A stretch of DNA of 23,409 bases from an uncultured Lachnospira sp. (GCA_910585095.1 CAJUBU010000031.1:5500-28908), one strand, 5' to 3'; shown: positions 7,099-14,887, numbered from the stretch's first letter. Made by a program: numbers and translations. The notes: generated by a model not told the origin, from the sequence alone.

Positions 7099-8289
7099 AT
7101 GGGGAAAGATTTAAAAGGGAAAGAATTAGGCATAGGATTAAGTCAGAGAAAAGATGGTTTATATCAAGCTAGATATTCTGACAGGTGGGGAAAGAGAAAA
7201 GCTATTTATGGAAGAAATTTAAGAGAATTAAGGAAGCAATTAGCAGAAGCGATAGCAGGAAATGAAAAACTATCAAGTATAAAGAGTGAAATTACGCTTG
7301 ATAGATGGTTTGAACACTGGATGCAGGTTTATAAAGAAAAAAGTATTAGACCAAATACAAAAAGTCAATATACACATATATATAATAAAAATATTTCGCC
7401 TTATTTAGGCAGCAGGCGTATAAATTCTCTTGTAAAGTCTGACATACAGCAGCTTATTGACAGAGCAAGTGAAGAAAATTATGCGTATGAAAGACAAAAT
7501 AAGATAAAAGTTATTCTTCGAGATATGCTTCAGAGAGCAGTTGAAGATAATTTTATTATAAATAATCCTGTAAGTGGTATAAAACTTCGAGCAGATAAAG
7601 AAATTAAAGCAAAATCGTTAACTTTGGAAGAACAAAATATATTTTTTGATTATTGTAGAAATACATTTTATGATAATTTATTTAATGTAGCTGTTAATAC
7701 TGGTCTTAGACCAGGTGAGCTTTTCGCCTTAAAAATAGAAGATATAGACTTTAAGAATGGCTTTATTGATGTTAATAAAACACTTGTCTATCAAAAGTAT
7801 CTTACAGATGATAAGAAAGAATTTCATATTGAGCCGCCAAAGACTAAGCAAAGTTATAGAAAAGTTCCAATAAACAGTATTTGTAAGATTTATTTGGAAA
7901 AACAGCTTAATTTAAAAAATATTATTTCTCAAAAAAGACCAAAACAACAAAATGACTATTTATTTGTAACAAAATTTAATACCCCCTTAAATTCTGTCAT
8001 ATTTTCAGGTGCAATAAACACAGTAATACGACAAATTAATCTTACAAAACCTTTTAATGAGCAATTTGAAGTCTTTAGTGGTCACACATTTCGACATACA
8101 TTTGCTACAAGATGTTTTGAAAGTGGAGTAGACGCCAAAGTGGTACAAAGTTATTTGGGTCATGCTAGTCTTAAGATGACTATGGATTTATATACACATG
8201 TGACAGATGATAAATCAGCAATGGATATTGAAAAAATTGTTCAAAAAGGCAATAATAATGTTATAGATATAAAAAGAAAGATGGCATAA
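7099..8289 (+). CDS. int: Tyrosine integrase (Tn916/phage type)
   Basis: 396-residue site-specific recombinase. N-terminal arm-DNA-binding domain (GLSQRKDGLYQARYSDRWG, 13-31), a SAM-like core-binding domain (about 64-160, TLDRWFEHWMQVYKEKSIRP) and a C-terminal catalytic domain. Catalytic residues are all visible: R204 (TGLRPGEL), K248 or K250 (PPKTKQSYRK), H329 and R332 (GHTFRHTF), H355 (LGHASLKMT) and nucleophile Y365 (DLYTHV). AAAGGAGAG precedes ATG 7099. Together with xis it can integrate and excise the element whose left part lies upstream. The gene is complete and apparently functional, unlike many neighbours. Confidence 0.97.
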   Translation: MGKDLKGKELGIGLSQRKDGLYQARYSDRWGKRKAIYGRNLRELRKQLAEAIAGNEKLSSIKSEITLDRWFEHWMQVYKEKSIRPNTKSQYTHIYNKNISPYLGSRRINSLVKSDIQQLIDRASEENYAYERQNKIKVILRDMLQRAVEDNFIINNPVSGIKLRADKEIKAKSLTLEEQNIFFDYCRNTFYDNLFNVAVNTGLRPGELFALKIEDIDFKNGFIDVNKTLVYQKYLTDDKKEFHIEPPKTKQSYRKVPINSICKIYLEKQLNLKNIISQKRPKQQNDYLFVTKFNTPLNSVIFSGAINTVIRQINLTKPFNEQFEVFSGHTFRHTFATRCFESGVDAKVVQSYLGHASLKMTMDLYTHVTDDKSAMDIEKIVQKGNNNVIDIKRKMA

Positions 8290-8308
8290 TTGGTGTAAAA
8301 TTGGTGTA
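8288..8308 (+). repeat. Direct repeats at the end of int (possible integrase-binding sites)
   Basis: AATTGGTGTA occurs at 8288-8297 and again at 8299-8308, 11 bp apart (one helical turn), overlapping the int stop codon. Direct repeats placed at the int-proximal end are typical of arm-type integrase binding sites, so an attachment site is probably close by. The core attachment sequence cannot be identified without the other end. Confidence 0.45.
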
Positions 8309-8352
8309 GTGGTAATATAAATTAAATAAAAGTTTAGTAGAATCAACTGTTT

Positions 8353-8405
8353 GGCGTGTTATTAAAAAAATATTGGATTACTTATTATGTTTATCAAAAC
8401 ACGCC
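8353..8405. repeat. Inverted repeat downstream of int
   Basis: GGCGTGTT (8353-8360) and AACACGCC (8398-8405) are perfect 8-bp inverted arms around a 37-base AT-rich loop. No T-run follows on either strand, so it is not a standard terminator. It lies where the attachment site or the original chromosomal flank is expected. Confidence 0.5.
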
Positions 8406-8721
8406 TTATGAATGGCAGTAAAATGGCTTAAAATGACGCTTTGTATGGTATTTAAAGGGATTAAGAAGTAGTGTGCGAAAAATTAAAAGGCTATAATTTA
8501 TGGCATATTTTAGCATAAATTAGTCTTTTATAACTTTTTAGTGGAGATAAAATGGAGATTTTAAATTTTTAAATGGAGACAAATTCATAAAATTTGTTAT
8601 TTATATAAAATATGATATTAGTAATAAAGAAAGAGTTTTATGTTAAAAATTATTCTGAAAATGCAAAAAAGCTATAAAAAATGAAGATGCAAAAAACATC
8701 CCCATTTCCTAAACTTTTCAC
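8406..8721. other. AT-rich non-coding stretch after int
   Basis: No open frame with a start and ribosome binding site was found on either strand. Short repeats of ATGGAGA/GTGGAGA occur at about 8540-8580. The element boundary may fall between 8290 and here, but no flanking gene is recognised. Confidence 0.5.
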
Positions 8722-8738
8722 TTGCAAATATGCAAGAA

Positions 8739-8765
8739 ATTGTTTCTAATTATTTTAGAAACAAT
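8739..8765. repeat. Palindrome over the candidate antitoxin promoter
   Basis: ATTGTTTCTAA (8739-8749) and TTAGAAACAAT (8755-8765) are perfect 11-bp arms with a 5-base centre. The candidate -10 TCTAAT lies in the left arm. A similar palindrome lies over the toxin promoter at 9001-9017. Confidence 0.6.
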
Positions 8766-8832
8766 CAAAGGATATATGCTTGTCCGATGATTGTCACCGG
8801 AAACTAATAAACGATGTTTAAGAGTTACAACA

Positions 8833-8863
8833 GGCTATCTCCTATTTGGCGTAGGAGGTAGCC
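8833..8863 (+). terminator. Hairpin ending the antisense RNA
   Basis: GGCTATCTCCTA, a 7-base loop and TAGGAGGTAGCC form a 12-bp stem followed by ATTTTACTT. It lies just past the toxin stop codon, so it is also in the 3' part of the toxin mRNA. Confidence 0.6.
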
Positions 8864-8866
8864 ATT

Positions 8867-8947
8867 TTACTTGTTGTGGTGATTATCTATGTAAGTTAAG
8901 GCAGCAAATACTACTAACAGTAGTGTTAATACTTCTAATGTATTCAT
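8867..8947 (-). CDS. Type I toxin, putative holin-like small membrane peptide
   Basis: A 26-residue peptide: MNTLEVLTLLLVVFAALTYI followed by a short polar tail DNHHNK. One hydrophobic helix with a basic/polar C-terminus and the ALTYIDNH motif matches the small 'putative holin-like toxin' family common in clostridia. The start has AAAGGGGG seven bases upstream on the - strand. Peptides of this class insert into the membrane and depolarise it; they are normally silenced by an overlapping antisense RNA, which the + strand here can encode. It is too short to be found by standard gene callers. Confidence 0.85.
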   Translation of the reverse strand: MNTLEVLTLLLVVFAALTYIDNHHNK

Positions 8948-9000
8948 AGAACCCCCTTTCCGTTTCCAGAAAGAGCAATCACCAGACTATCCCTACGTTG

Positions 9001-9040
9001 TTCTAATCTGATTAGAAAGAATTATATCATATCTTGTCAA
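9001..9040 (-). promoter_or_regulatory. Toxin promoter with palindrome over the -10 box
   Basis: Read on the - strand: TTGACA (9035-9040), 18-bp spacer, TCTAAT (9011-9016), giving a leader of about 57 bases before the toxin start. A perfect palindrome TTCTAATC-T-GATTAGAA (9001-9017) covers the -10 and start region, as for the antitoxin promoter. From 9041 to 9243 nothing is recognised except AT-rich DNA. Confidence 0.6.
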
Positions 9041-9243
9041 AAATTGCTATGAAATTATTTTATGTTTTTGCTGGTTAGTGGTAGTAAACTTTTTATACAT
9101 TGTTGTGTTTCACGATATTTTTATAGTATTCAATGTGAGGGGTGTTCTAAATAGACATTTCTATAATATTAAGTATTTATCTATTATTTGTAACTTACTT
9201 CTGAAGGGATTATAATTAGAAAATTTAGATATTATAAATGGTT

Positions 9244-10201
9244 TTAAAATGAAATCTCTTTAAATTTTTCTTTTTCATAAAAATAGTAACCATCATTATT
9301 TTTTATACATATGTAATTATTTTTTATTATATCAGTTTTAATTATTATTATATAATTGTTATATGAACATATGGCATAATTATCTGTTGTAATGTATGAA
9401 ATATTCCAAGTTCTATTTTGATATATTAAAAAAGAGGATAAATTAAAATAAAGATTAGTAATATAACTAGTATTGATTAATATTAATATAAATATAACAA
9501 TAAAAATTAGGATAAAATTTTTACTATGATATATATCAAGTAAATTTCGTTTAAAATATGCTATTGAAAACCTATTTACGTTAAATTTTGGTGGATTACT
9601 AAAAAAATATAATATTTTTAATAATAAAATTGATAAAGAATGAAAAAATTGTCCTATCATAGTGTTATAAAGGGCATTATTTATGTGTTCCTTTTTCTTT
9701 TTAATATATATATAATAAAATATAATAAGTAAAATTACATAAATTATAGTTAAATATTTTACACTAATAATTGAGCCTATCATATTTAGAAAGTATAGTA
9801 AAAAATATAGATAATATAAAAACAAAGGATTCTTTATTTATTTGTTTCTGTAGTAAAAAATTTGTATATATTTGGATAATAAAATTTTCTTTAAAAAGAA
9901 GAACAAAAAAATACTCACAGCACATTAAAATTGAAAAATATAATATGAAATTAAATATTTTTAAAATAGTATTACCAAATAAACAAAAACCATAAAAAAT
10001 ATAACTATAGCTTATAGTCAATCTAATGAAGATTTTAATAAAATAACCTCTTTTAATCCAAATTTTATGAGTATTATTAACAAAGATAGTTTCATATTGA
10101 TCGGAAGTTGTAAAAATACGGAATAAACTACGAAAAGAAATAAAAGATACTATAATTGTAGTTATATAGTATATACCTTCTAATATGGGTAAATTATTCA
10201 T
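9244..10201 (-). pseudogene. Multi-pass membrane protein, probably frameshifted
   Basis: Reading starts at ATG 10201 behind a strong AAAGGAGG and gives a 145-residue frame with about four hydrophobic segments, ending at 9764. A second frame then continues to 9244 (up to 193 residues): more membrane segments (about KYLTIIYVILLIIFYYIY and FILIFIVIFILILINTSYI) and a soluble tail (ICIKNNDGYYFYEKEKFKE). The second frame has only a TTG start without ribosome binding site, and both are equally hydrophobic where they overlap. Removing one T from the T6 run near 9801-9806 would fuse them into one protein of about 320 residues. No family is recognised. It sits 83 bases downstream of the coiled-coil gene in one - strand operon. 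Two separate genes remain possible. Confidence 0.55.
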
Positions 10202-10284
10202 TAGAATTTCCTCCTTTGAACTTTAAGTATATTTCATGTTTGATGAAAGAGTAATTTTATTAATATAAATATAGTAGGATTTAA

Positions 10285-11259
10285 TTATTGAATATGTAAA
10301 TCACCAAAACCAGTTTGTGTCCATGCGTATGTTGCTTCTATTTTTAGTTGATTAACTCCTTCTACATTGATTAATAATTCTTTTGGTAAATCTTGATAAT
10401 TAATATCTATAGTATCTATCAAAGAACCATCTGCAAATATTGTTACAGTTCTATCGTTTGTGCCAGATCCGTCAATGTGTCCAATAACACCTGTAATTTT
10501 TGTATATTTAGAATTTAAATTAAAAATTGCATAATTTGTCGTTTGTGATGGTGATGCTGCAAGTTGAAATCCATTATAGTATTTGTTTCCATCCATTTGC
10601 ATAGAATCACTACTAATTTTTTGAGTATAACCTTGAGTTTCATATGGTAATATTAAATTCATAAGAGCTTGCGGTTTTGAGTTTTTAATCTCCTCTATTT
10701 TTTGCTTTAATATTGTATCATTAGCCATTATTACTAAAGAGTCATTGATTAGAGCGATAGCATCATCATATTTATTTTCTGAAACAAAAGAATCTGCCTT
10801 AGACAATAAATGCTCTTTATATTGATTTAGATATTGTTTATATAATGCTTCAATATCAGATGACTTTGATTTTGAGTTTTTTAAAAGAGTTAATGATTGA
10901 ATAAAGTTAGAATCATTCCAATAATCAGTAGCGTTTTGAATGATTTTGTTGATTTCTTCTTGAGAATTAAGGGTGTTAATTTCTGCCTTTTTCTTGTTTA
11001 GCTCTTCATTTAGGTTATTTAAATCAGTGTTCAAAGATTGAATATCATTTTTTAAATTTTCTTTTTCATTATATATGGCTTCTAATGCTTGCTCATATGA
11101 CATGTTTTTGTCAACTGAGTCGAAATGTTGTGAAAGAGTGTCTACAATAGTCTTTTGAGTTTCAATATTATCAAAATGAAATATTGAAAAAGAAACAATC
11201 CCTGTAATGATAGCACCTACCGCAGTACCTGCAATTGCATCTTTCATTGTATCTCGCAT
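10285..11259 (-). CDS. Membrane-anchored coiled-coil protein with NPCBM-like domain
   Basis: 324 residues from ATG 11259 with AAGGAGGAA upstream. A single hydrophobic segment (about 8-29, GTAVGAIITGIVSFSIF) anchors it; residues 60-100 form a coiled coil rich in Asn, Glu and Lys; 105-195 look like two helical, TPR-like hairpins (FIQSLTLLKNSKS, KYDDAIALINDSL). From about 225 to the end the pattern FQLAASPSQTTNYAIFNLNS, GVIGHIDGSG, VTIFADGSLIDTI and QLKIEATYAW matches the NPCBM/NEW2 carbohydrate-binding-like fold. It is probably a surface or stress-related protein of mobile elements; the ligand is unknown. The next gene in the operon encodes a membrane protein. Confidence 0.75.
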   Translation of the reverse strand: MRDTMKDAIAGTAVGAIITGIVSFSIFHFDNIETQKTIVDTLSQHFDSVDKNMSYEQALEAIYNEKENLKNDIQSLNTDLNNLNEELNKKKAEINTLNSQEEINKIIQNATDYWNDSNFIQSLTLLKNSKSKSSDIEALYKQYLNQYKEHLLSKADSFVSENKYDDAIALINDSLVIMANDTILKQKIEEIKNSKPQALMNLILPYETQGYTQKISSDSMQMDGNKYYNGFQLAASPSQTTNYAIFNLNSKYTKITGVIGHIDGSGTNDRTVTIFADGSLIDTIDINYQDLPKELLINVEGVNQLKIEATYAWTQTGFGDLHIQ

Positions 11260-11730
11260 AAATGTTCCTCCTTAAAATGTTTTGGAGATATTGTATCATA
11301 AAAATATTAACTAAGAAATATATAAAATGTATAATTATGAATAATTTAGTTATATAATTTATAAAATTAGTTACAAGTATTAGCGCATTTTTAATAGAAT
11401 TAAAATTCCATTCATAAAAGTTAAAATGTGATATTTATGAATATATAATATGATATATTAAAAAGCATAATAATATAATCACCTATCGTTTTACTAGGAA
11501 AATGAAATTGTGTTAAGAAATTAAAAACATAAAAATTAAATATAATATATTATATAAATTATACATTATGTATATAATTAAATGTAAGTATATGATTAAT
11601 TATCACAAATATAAGTCTGAAATTTTAGCTATATTGTATAATGCTAAAGTTAAATTTTTTATGTACAATATAATAAAAAATATTATAAATTAAAAAAGAT
11701 ATATGCAAAAGATAGAAAAGGAATGATATA
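11260..11730. other. Intergenic region between divergent genes
   Basis: About 470 bp of very AT-rich DNA between two divergent operons. The - strand copy of about 11290-11300 contains GATACAAT, a possible -10 for the coiled-coil gene. On the + strand the only clear signal is AAAAGGAATG before ATG 11731. No precursor-peptide-like open frame was found here. Confidence 0.5.
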
Positions 11731-12081
11731 ATGCGTAAATTTTCAAAAGAGTTATATTCAAAAGAAGTATTAATGAAAGCTGCTTTTTCTTTTACAGATA
11801 TTATGTATATTCATTTAGATACAAATGAACAAGAATATTTAGTAACACTAATTGCTAAAGATAATGTATCAGGAGATGATATATATTTAAAATTTGAAAA
11901 TGAACTTATAGCACAACAAACACGTTTAATTGTGGCAGAAAAAACAAAAAATATTAGAGAAATGATAGTGGCGAGATCACTTTCTTCTACAATAATCAAT
12001 ATTAGTCCCATTGACGATGAAGAAACAGATGACTTTAAAGCGGATGATATTTTAATAGATTGGTTTGAAAAGAATGAATAA
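11731..12081 (+). CDS. hxsD: HxsD-like peptide-modification cassette protein
   Basis: 116 residues. FSKELYSKEVLMKAAFSFTD, IHLDTNEQEYLVTL and FENELIAQQTRLIVAEKTK-NIREMIVARSL follow the pattern of HxsD-type proteins, small partners of radical SAM enzymes in His-Xaa-Ser and CXXX-repeat peptide systems, which modify ribosomally made peptides. A C-terminal acidic tail ends in ILIDWFEKNE. It overlaps the next gene by eight bases. Neither a radical SAM enzyme nor a precursor is present in the window, so the cassette is incomplete. Assignment is by remembered family pattern, not by a search. Confidence 0.6.
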   Translation: MRKFSKELYSKEVLMKAAFSFTDIMYIHLDTNEQEYLVTLIAKDNVSGDDIYLKFENELIAQQTRLIVAEKTKNIREMIVARSLSSTIINISPIDDEETDDFKADDILIDWFEKNE

Positions 12082-12286
12082 TAAATTGTTGTTGAATAAA
12101 AAAATATATGACAAAAAATACATAATTCATACAATAAAAGATTTTTCAAATATGGCTAGTATAAAATTAGAATCAAATTATGAATATTGGATTTGTTATT
12201 TTTATAAATGTAAAGTTTCAATAACTATAGCAATGTATGAATTTGAAAATTATCTCATTGGGTTATCCAATCGAGAAGGGGTATAA
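12074..12286 (+). CDS. Second small HxsD-like/cassette protein
   Basis: 70 residues from ATG 12074, overlapping the end of the preceding gene. The pattern KKYIIHTIKDFSNMASIKLE then YWICYFYKCKVSITIAMYEF-ENYLIGL resembles a short HxsD-like companion: helix, two to three strands and a C-terminal helix. Its stop is just before the A24-like gene, so the three genes form a translationally coupled unit. The family call is tentative; function would be binding or presenting a precursor peptide to a modifying enzyme. Confidence 0.5.
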   Translation: MNNKLLLNKKIYDKKYIIHTIKDFSNMASIKLESNYEYWICYFYKCKVSITIAMYEFENYLIGLSNREGV

Positions 12287-12287
12287 G

Positions 12288-12740
12288 ATGTATATTTGTG
12301 AAGCGATTCTCATGGCATTAATTATATTGTTAGGTATTTATGTTTCTTATACAGATATTAAAAATGGAATAATTCAAAATAAAATATTGTTATTGATGTC
12401 AATAATGGGAATTATTATAAATATAGTTTATTTTATAATATTAAAAAATGAGTTTTTAGCAATTTATTTTATTAATTTGATTATTGTATCTATCATAGCA
12501 ATTTGTTTTTATATATTTCATTTATGGGTGGCAGGCGATAGTAAACTTTTAATATGCATCAACATATTATTTCCAGCTAGATTATATGGTAATGATAAAT
12601 TTTCTTTTGCACCTAATATGAAGATAAATATTTTATTAGATTTTTGTAATCATCCATTCCATGACATCAGATTTGTCACAATCTTTTGGAAGACTAATGT
12701 TTTCTGTGTTAAATTCAATATTATGTTTCTTAAAAATTGA
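12288..12740 (+). pseudogene. A24 prepilin-peptidase-like gene, truncated 3'
   Basis: From ATG 12288 (AAGGGG upstream) the protein shows YVSYTDIKNGIIQNK (catalytic Asp D23) and LWVAGDSKLL (catalytic Asp D84) separated by two hydrophobic segments, the hallmark of A24-type aspartic membrane peptidases. In peptide-modification loci such enzymes are thought to remove leaders. Homology-like sequence stops at about residue 116 (MKINIL, near 12635); the remaining frame to 12740 is the antisense of the ParB-like gene on the other strand and is not membrane-like. The last membrane helices of the family are therefore missing. It is a junction-truncated gene. Confidence 0.7.
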
Positions 12741-12899
12741 ATAACGATGGTGTCCGTCAACAATATAACCATTCCATATAAGGATAGGAGTACCATCATA
12801 TCCTTCTTCTAATATCATCTTTTCAAGTTCTTCAAATTTTTCTTTTGAAAGAGGTGGCAATAAGTCTCTTAGTTCTGGATCTATTTTTAAATTTGTCAT
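12636..12899 (-). pseudogene. ParB-like N-domain protein, truncated 3'
   Basis: 87 residues from ATG 12899 behind AAAGGAATTTTATAA. The ParB-superfamily core is visible: LPPLSKEKFEELEKMILEEG, TPILIWNGYIVDGHHRYSIF (GHHR is the nucleotide/DNA-binding motif, residues about 50-53) and DVMEWMI. Relatives continue with a QxGRRNLS segment and a helix-turn-helix; here the frame ends two residues after the expected EWMI, at the junction with the A24-like gene. It lies 29 bases downstream of the larger ParB-like gene on the same strand, so both belonged to one operon. Confidence 0.75.
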
Positions 12900-12928
12900 T
12901 TATAAAATTCCTTTCTTCATCAAATTTT

Positions 12929-14204
12929 TTAATCCATAAAGAAAAATCCTTTTTCAATTAAAAGGTTATTAGGATATAAGCGTTTGTTTTTGTTGTATTT
13001 CTGAAAGATTTTATTAGCAATATTTTTTATTTTATCTTTTCTTTGACAAGTGTTAACATAAAAATCTATGACAAGTGTTAACATAAAAATCTATTTCTTC
13101 TTTAGTTAAAATAGGTAATCGTTTTACAAATAGTTTTGTATTGATATTATTTCTATATGTTTTATAAAATATATAAAATCCATTCATAAAATCTCTACCA
13201 AGAAAATCTTTGTTGCCATTCCATGTTGAATATAAAATAGTTAAGAAATCTTTAAACTTTTCTTCACCAAGTTCTTTAAAAATTTTATGAGGAGTTGTTG
13301 TCATATGTATACGTCCATTTCTAGGCGTGTCTTCAAAGTCAAAAATAAAACCTACTTTTCTAATAATATCAATAAAATTTACAGTAAATTCATTACCAGC
13401 TTCATAAGCAGCTTTATAAATTTCCATAGAAGAAACTTTACGTCTGTTTTTTACAAGTTGTACAAATAAATCATATTCTTCCTTTTCTGTTAAGCCACGA
13501 TGAACCCAACAAGGAACAGGAATTTTACTTCCTGTAATTTTTTCAATTTCTTTAATCGCAGTAAGTCTATGCTTTCCATCAATGACATTATATTATTCAT
13601 TTCTATAACTAACTTCTAAAGGTTGTAATAGTTCTGGGGTAAATGTATCAATAATTAATTGAACTCTCTCAAAATTAAATATATTTTGGTAAGAAAGGTC
13701 AGCGTGCAACATACTTGAATCTATTTTTTCATACTTAGTCTCAGATTCTAAAATTTCCTGTTTTTCATAATTCTCCTGTTTTTGTTCATAATTAAATTTT
13801 CTTTGAATTTTAAATTTTTGCTGTATTTTGTAAACTTTTAAGATAAAATCTTCTAAAATAGTACATGCTTCATTAATATGTTCCTTATCCATCTTTTCAA
13901 TAACCACAAGTAAATCAAAAAATTTGTCATTGACTTGAGAAATAAAGTCTTCACATTTATCTTCTAACCAATTTAATTCATAGTCTTGATTAATATGTTC
14001 TTTGGCATTTTTTGCAGTTAAAACATCTTTATATATATCATCCATTTCAGAGAATGATTTGGAAGAAGATGAAGATTTTGGCAAATTAATGTTTTTTTCT
14101 GATTCTTTGCGAGAACATTCTTTGCAAATAGTATCATTCCCAAAGAAATCTATAATCTTTTTCTCTGTTCCACATATTTTACATATGCGAGTTTCGTTAT
14201 TCAT
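12929..14204 (-). pseudogene. ParB-superfamily (DUF6551-like) gene with zinc finger, twice disrupted
   Basis: The frame starts at ATG 14204 with a four-cysteine zinc motif (C8, C11, C27, C30: CKICGTEKK...CKECSRKE), a Lys/Glu-rich helical stretch and TFTPELLQPLEVSYRNE, then TAA at 13593-13595. The same frame continues YNVIDGKHRLTAIKEI (GKHR motif), VPCWVHRGLTEKEEYDLFVQL and so on to 13070, where a 25-bp tandem duplication shifts the frame and stops at 13053. Removing one repeat copy restores NTCQRKDKIKNIANKIF and KNKRLYPNNLLIEKGFFFMD, ending at TAA 12929. The restored protein is about 416 residues. CAA to TAA explains the nonsense codon. No ribosome binding site is visible before 14204, so the start is uncertain. 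Confidence 0.8.
13045..13094. repeat. 25-bp perfect tandem duplication
   Basis: Two adjacent identical 25-bp copies (13045-13069 and 13070-13094), each beginning GACAAGTGTTAACATA. Because 25 is not a multiple of three, the second copy shifts the reading frame of the ParB-like gene and causes early termination. Deleting one copy restores a long open frame. Confidence 0.95.
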
Positions 14205-14249
14205 AAGTTGGCATTTAAACAATATGTGCAATATACAGTGTTATACAAT

Positions 14250-14858
14250 ATGAAAGATAGTATAAAAACTGAAATTACTACACTAAAAGAAAAGCAATCA
14301 GACGTAGACAAAGAATTTACAGATAAAGATGCAGACAATCTAGAAGGTAAAGAAATGTTGTTGAAATGTATTGAAATACAGCTTGATAAAATATCAACTA
14401 AATATCATACAGTAAATCAATTAGCTTCACTTGCAAGTAGTATTATACTTAATAAAAATATTGAATATGCAGTAAATAATTGTATAGCAGCAACAAAAGA
14501 GTGTTTTATTGCAATATATGACAATGTTCTGTTAATATTAAAAGGTGAAGTTGTACAACTTACAAAAGAACAACAAGAAAAAATTACATGCTTAAAAACT
14601 AGCTTAAAAAATGCGGCAATGATGTCTTGTGTAGAAGTTGAAAGTGTATCAAGTAGCTTTAAAATGACATTAGGTAACAAACACATTGGAGATTTAATGT
14701 TTTCGTTGGGCAATGTATTACAGCTTGACAAAAAAACTGGCAGACTTAAATATAGAAGCTACAGAGAAAATGAAAAATCTTTAAAAGTAGCAATTCAAAA
14801 ATATTTAACTAAGTTAGTATGGGCAAGAATGACAGGAGTTGCAGTTGATGCAATGTAA
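14250..14858 (+). CDS. Unrecognised protein of about 200 residues
   Basis: 202 residues if started at ATG 14250; the open frame extends to a TTG at 14208. No ribosome binding site is visible before either start. The N-terminus is highly charged and helical (KTEITTLKEKQSDVDKEF), the middle hydrophobic-helical (IILNKNIEYAVNNCIAATK), and the C-terminus basic (LKYRSYRENEKSLKVAIQKY). No family is recognised. It lies head to head with the broken ParB-like gene with only 45 bases between the two ATGs. Missing signals on both sides suggest that a rearrangement joined them. Confidence 0.6.
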   Translation: MKDSIKTEITTLKEKQSDVDKEFTDKDADNLEGKEMLLKCIEIQLDKISTKYHTVNQLASLASSIILNKNIEYAVNNCIAATKECFIAIYDNVLLILKGEVVQLTKEQQEKITCLKTSLKNAAMMSCVEVESVSSSFKMTLGNKHIGDLMFSLGNVLQLDKKTGRLKYRSYRENEKSLKVAIQKYLTKLVWARMTGVAVDAM

Positions 14859-14887
14859 AATCATAAACAAGGATAAGCAATTGTAAG

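Larger units (their letters stand above)
8722..8870 (+). ncRNA. Predicted antisense RNA antitoxin of the type I locus
   Basis: A candidate promoter TTGCAA (8722-8727), 17 bp, TCTAAT (8745-8750) precedes a gene-free stretch that ends in a 12-bp hairpin (8833-8863) and ATTTTACTT. The transcript would start near 8757 and overlap the 3' end and downstream part of the small toxin mRNA on the other strand, as in TxpA/RatA-like systems. The hairpin pairs perfectly as + strand RNA (one G-U) but has an A-C mismatch as - strand RNA, which supports + strand use. Its exact ends are inferred. Confidence 0.45.

Noticed and set aside
9041..9243. Possible insertion-sequence end (GGGGTGTTCTAAATAGACA near 9138)
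   Set aside because: No matching inverted repeat or transposase fragment was found nearby.
11260..11730. RiPP precursor peptide gene upstream of hxsD
   Set aside because: No open frame with a ribosome binding site and repeat or cysteine-rich core is present in this stretch.
12636..12740. Genuine C-terminus of the A24-like protein
   Set aside because: It is the exact antisense of ParB-like coding sequence and lacks the membrane helices the family has there.
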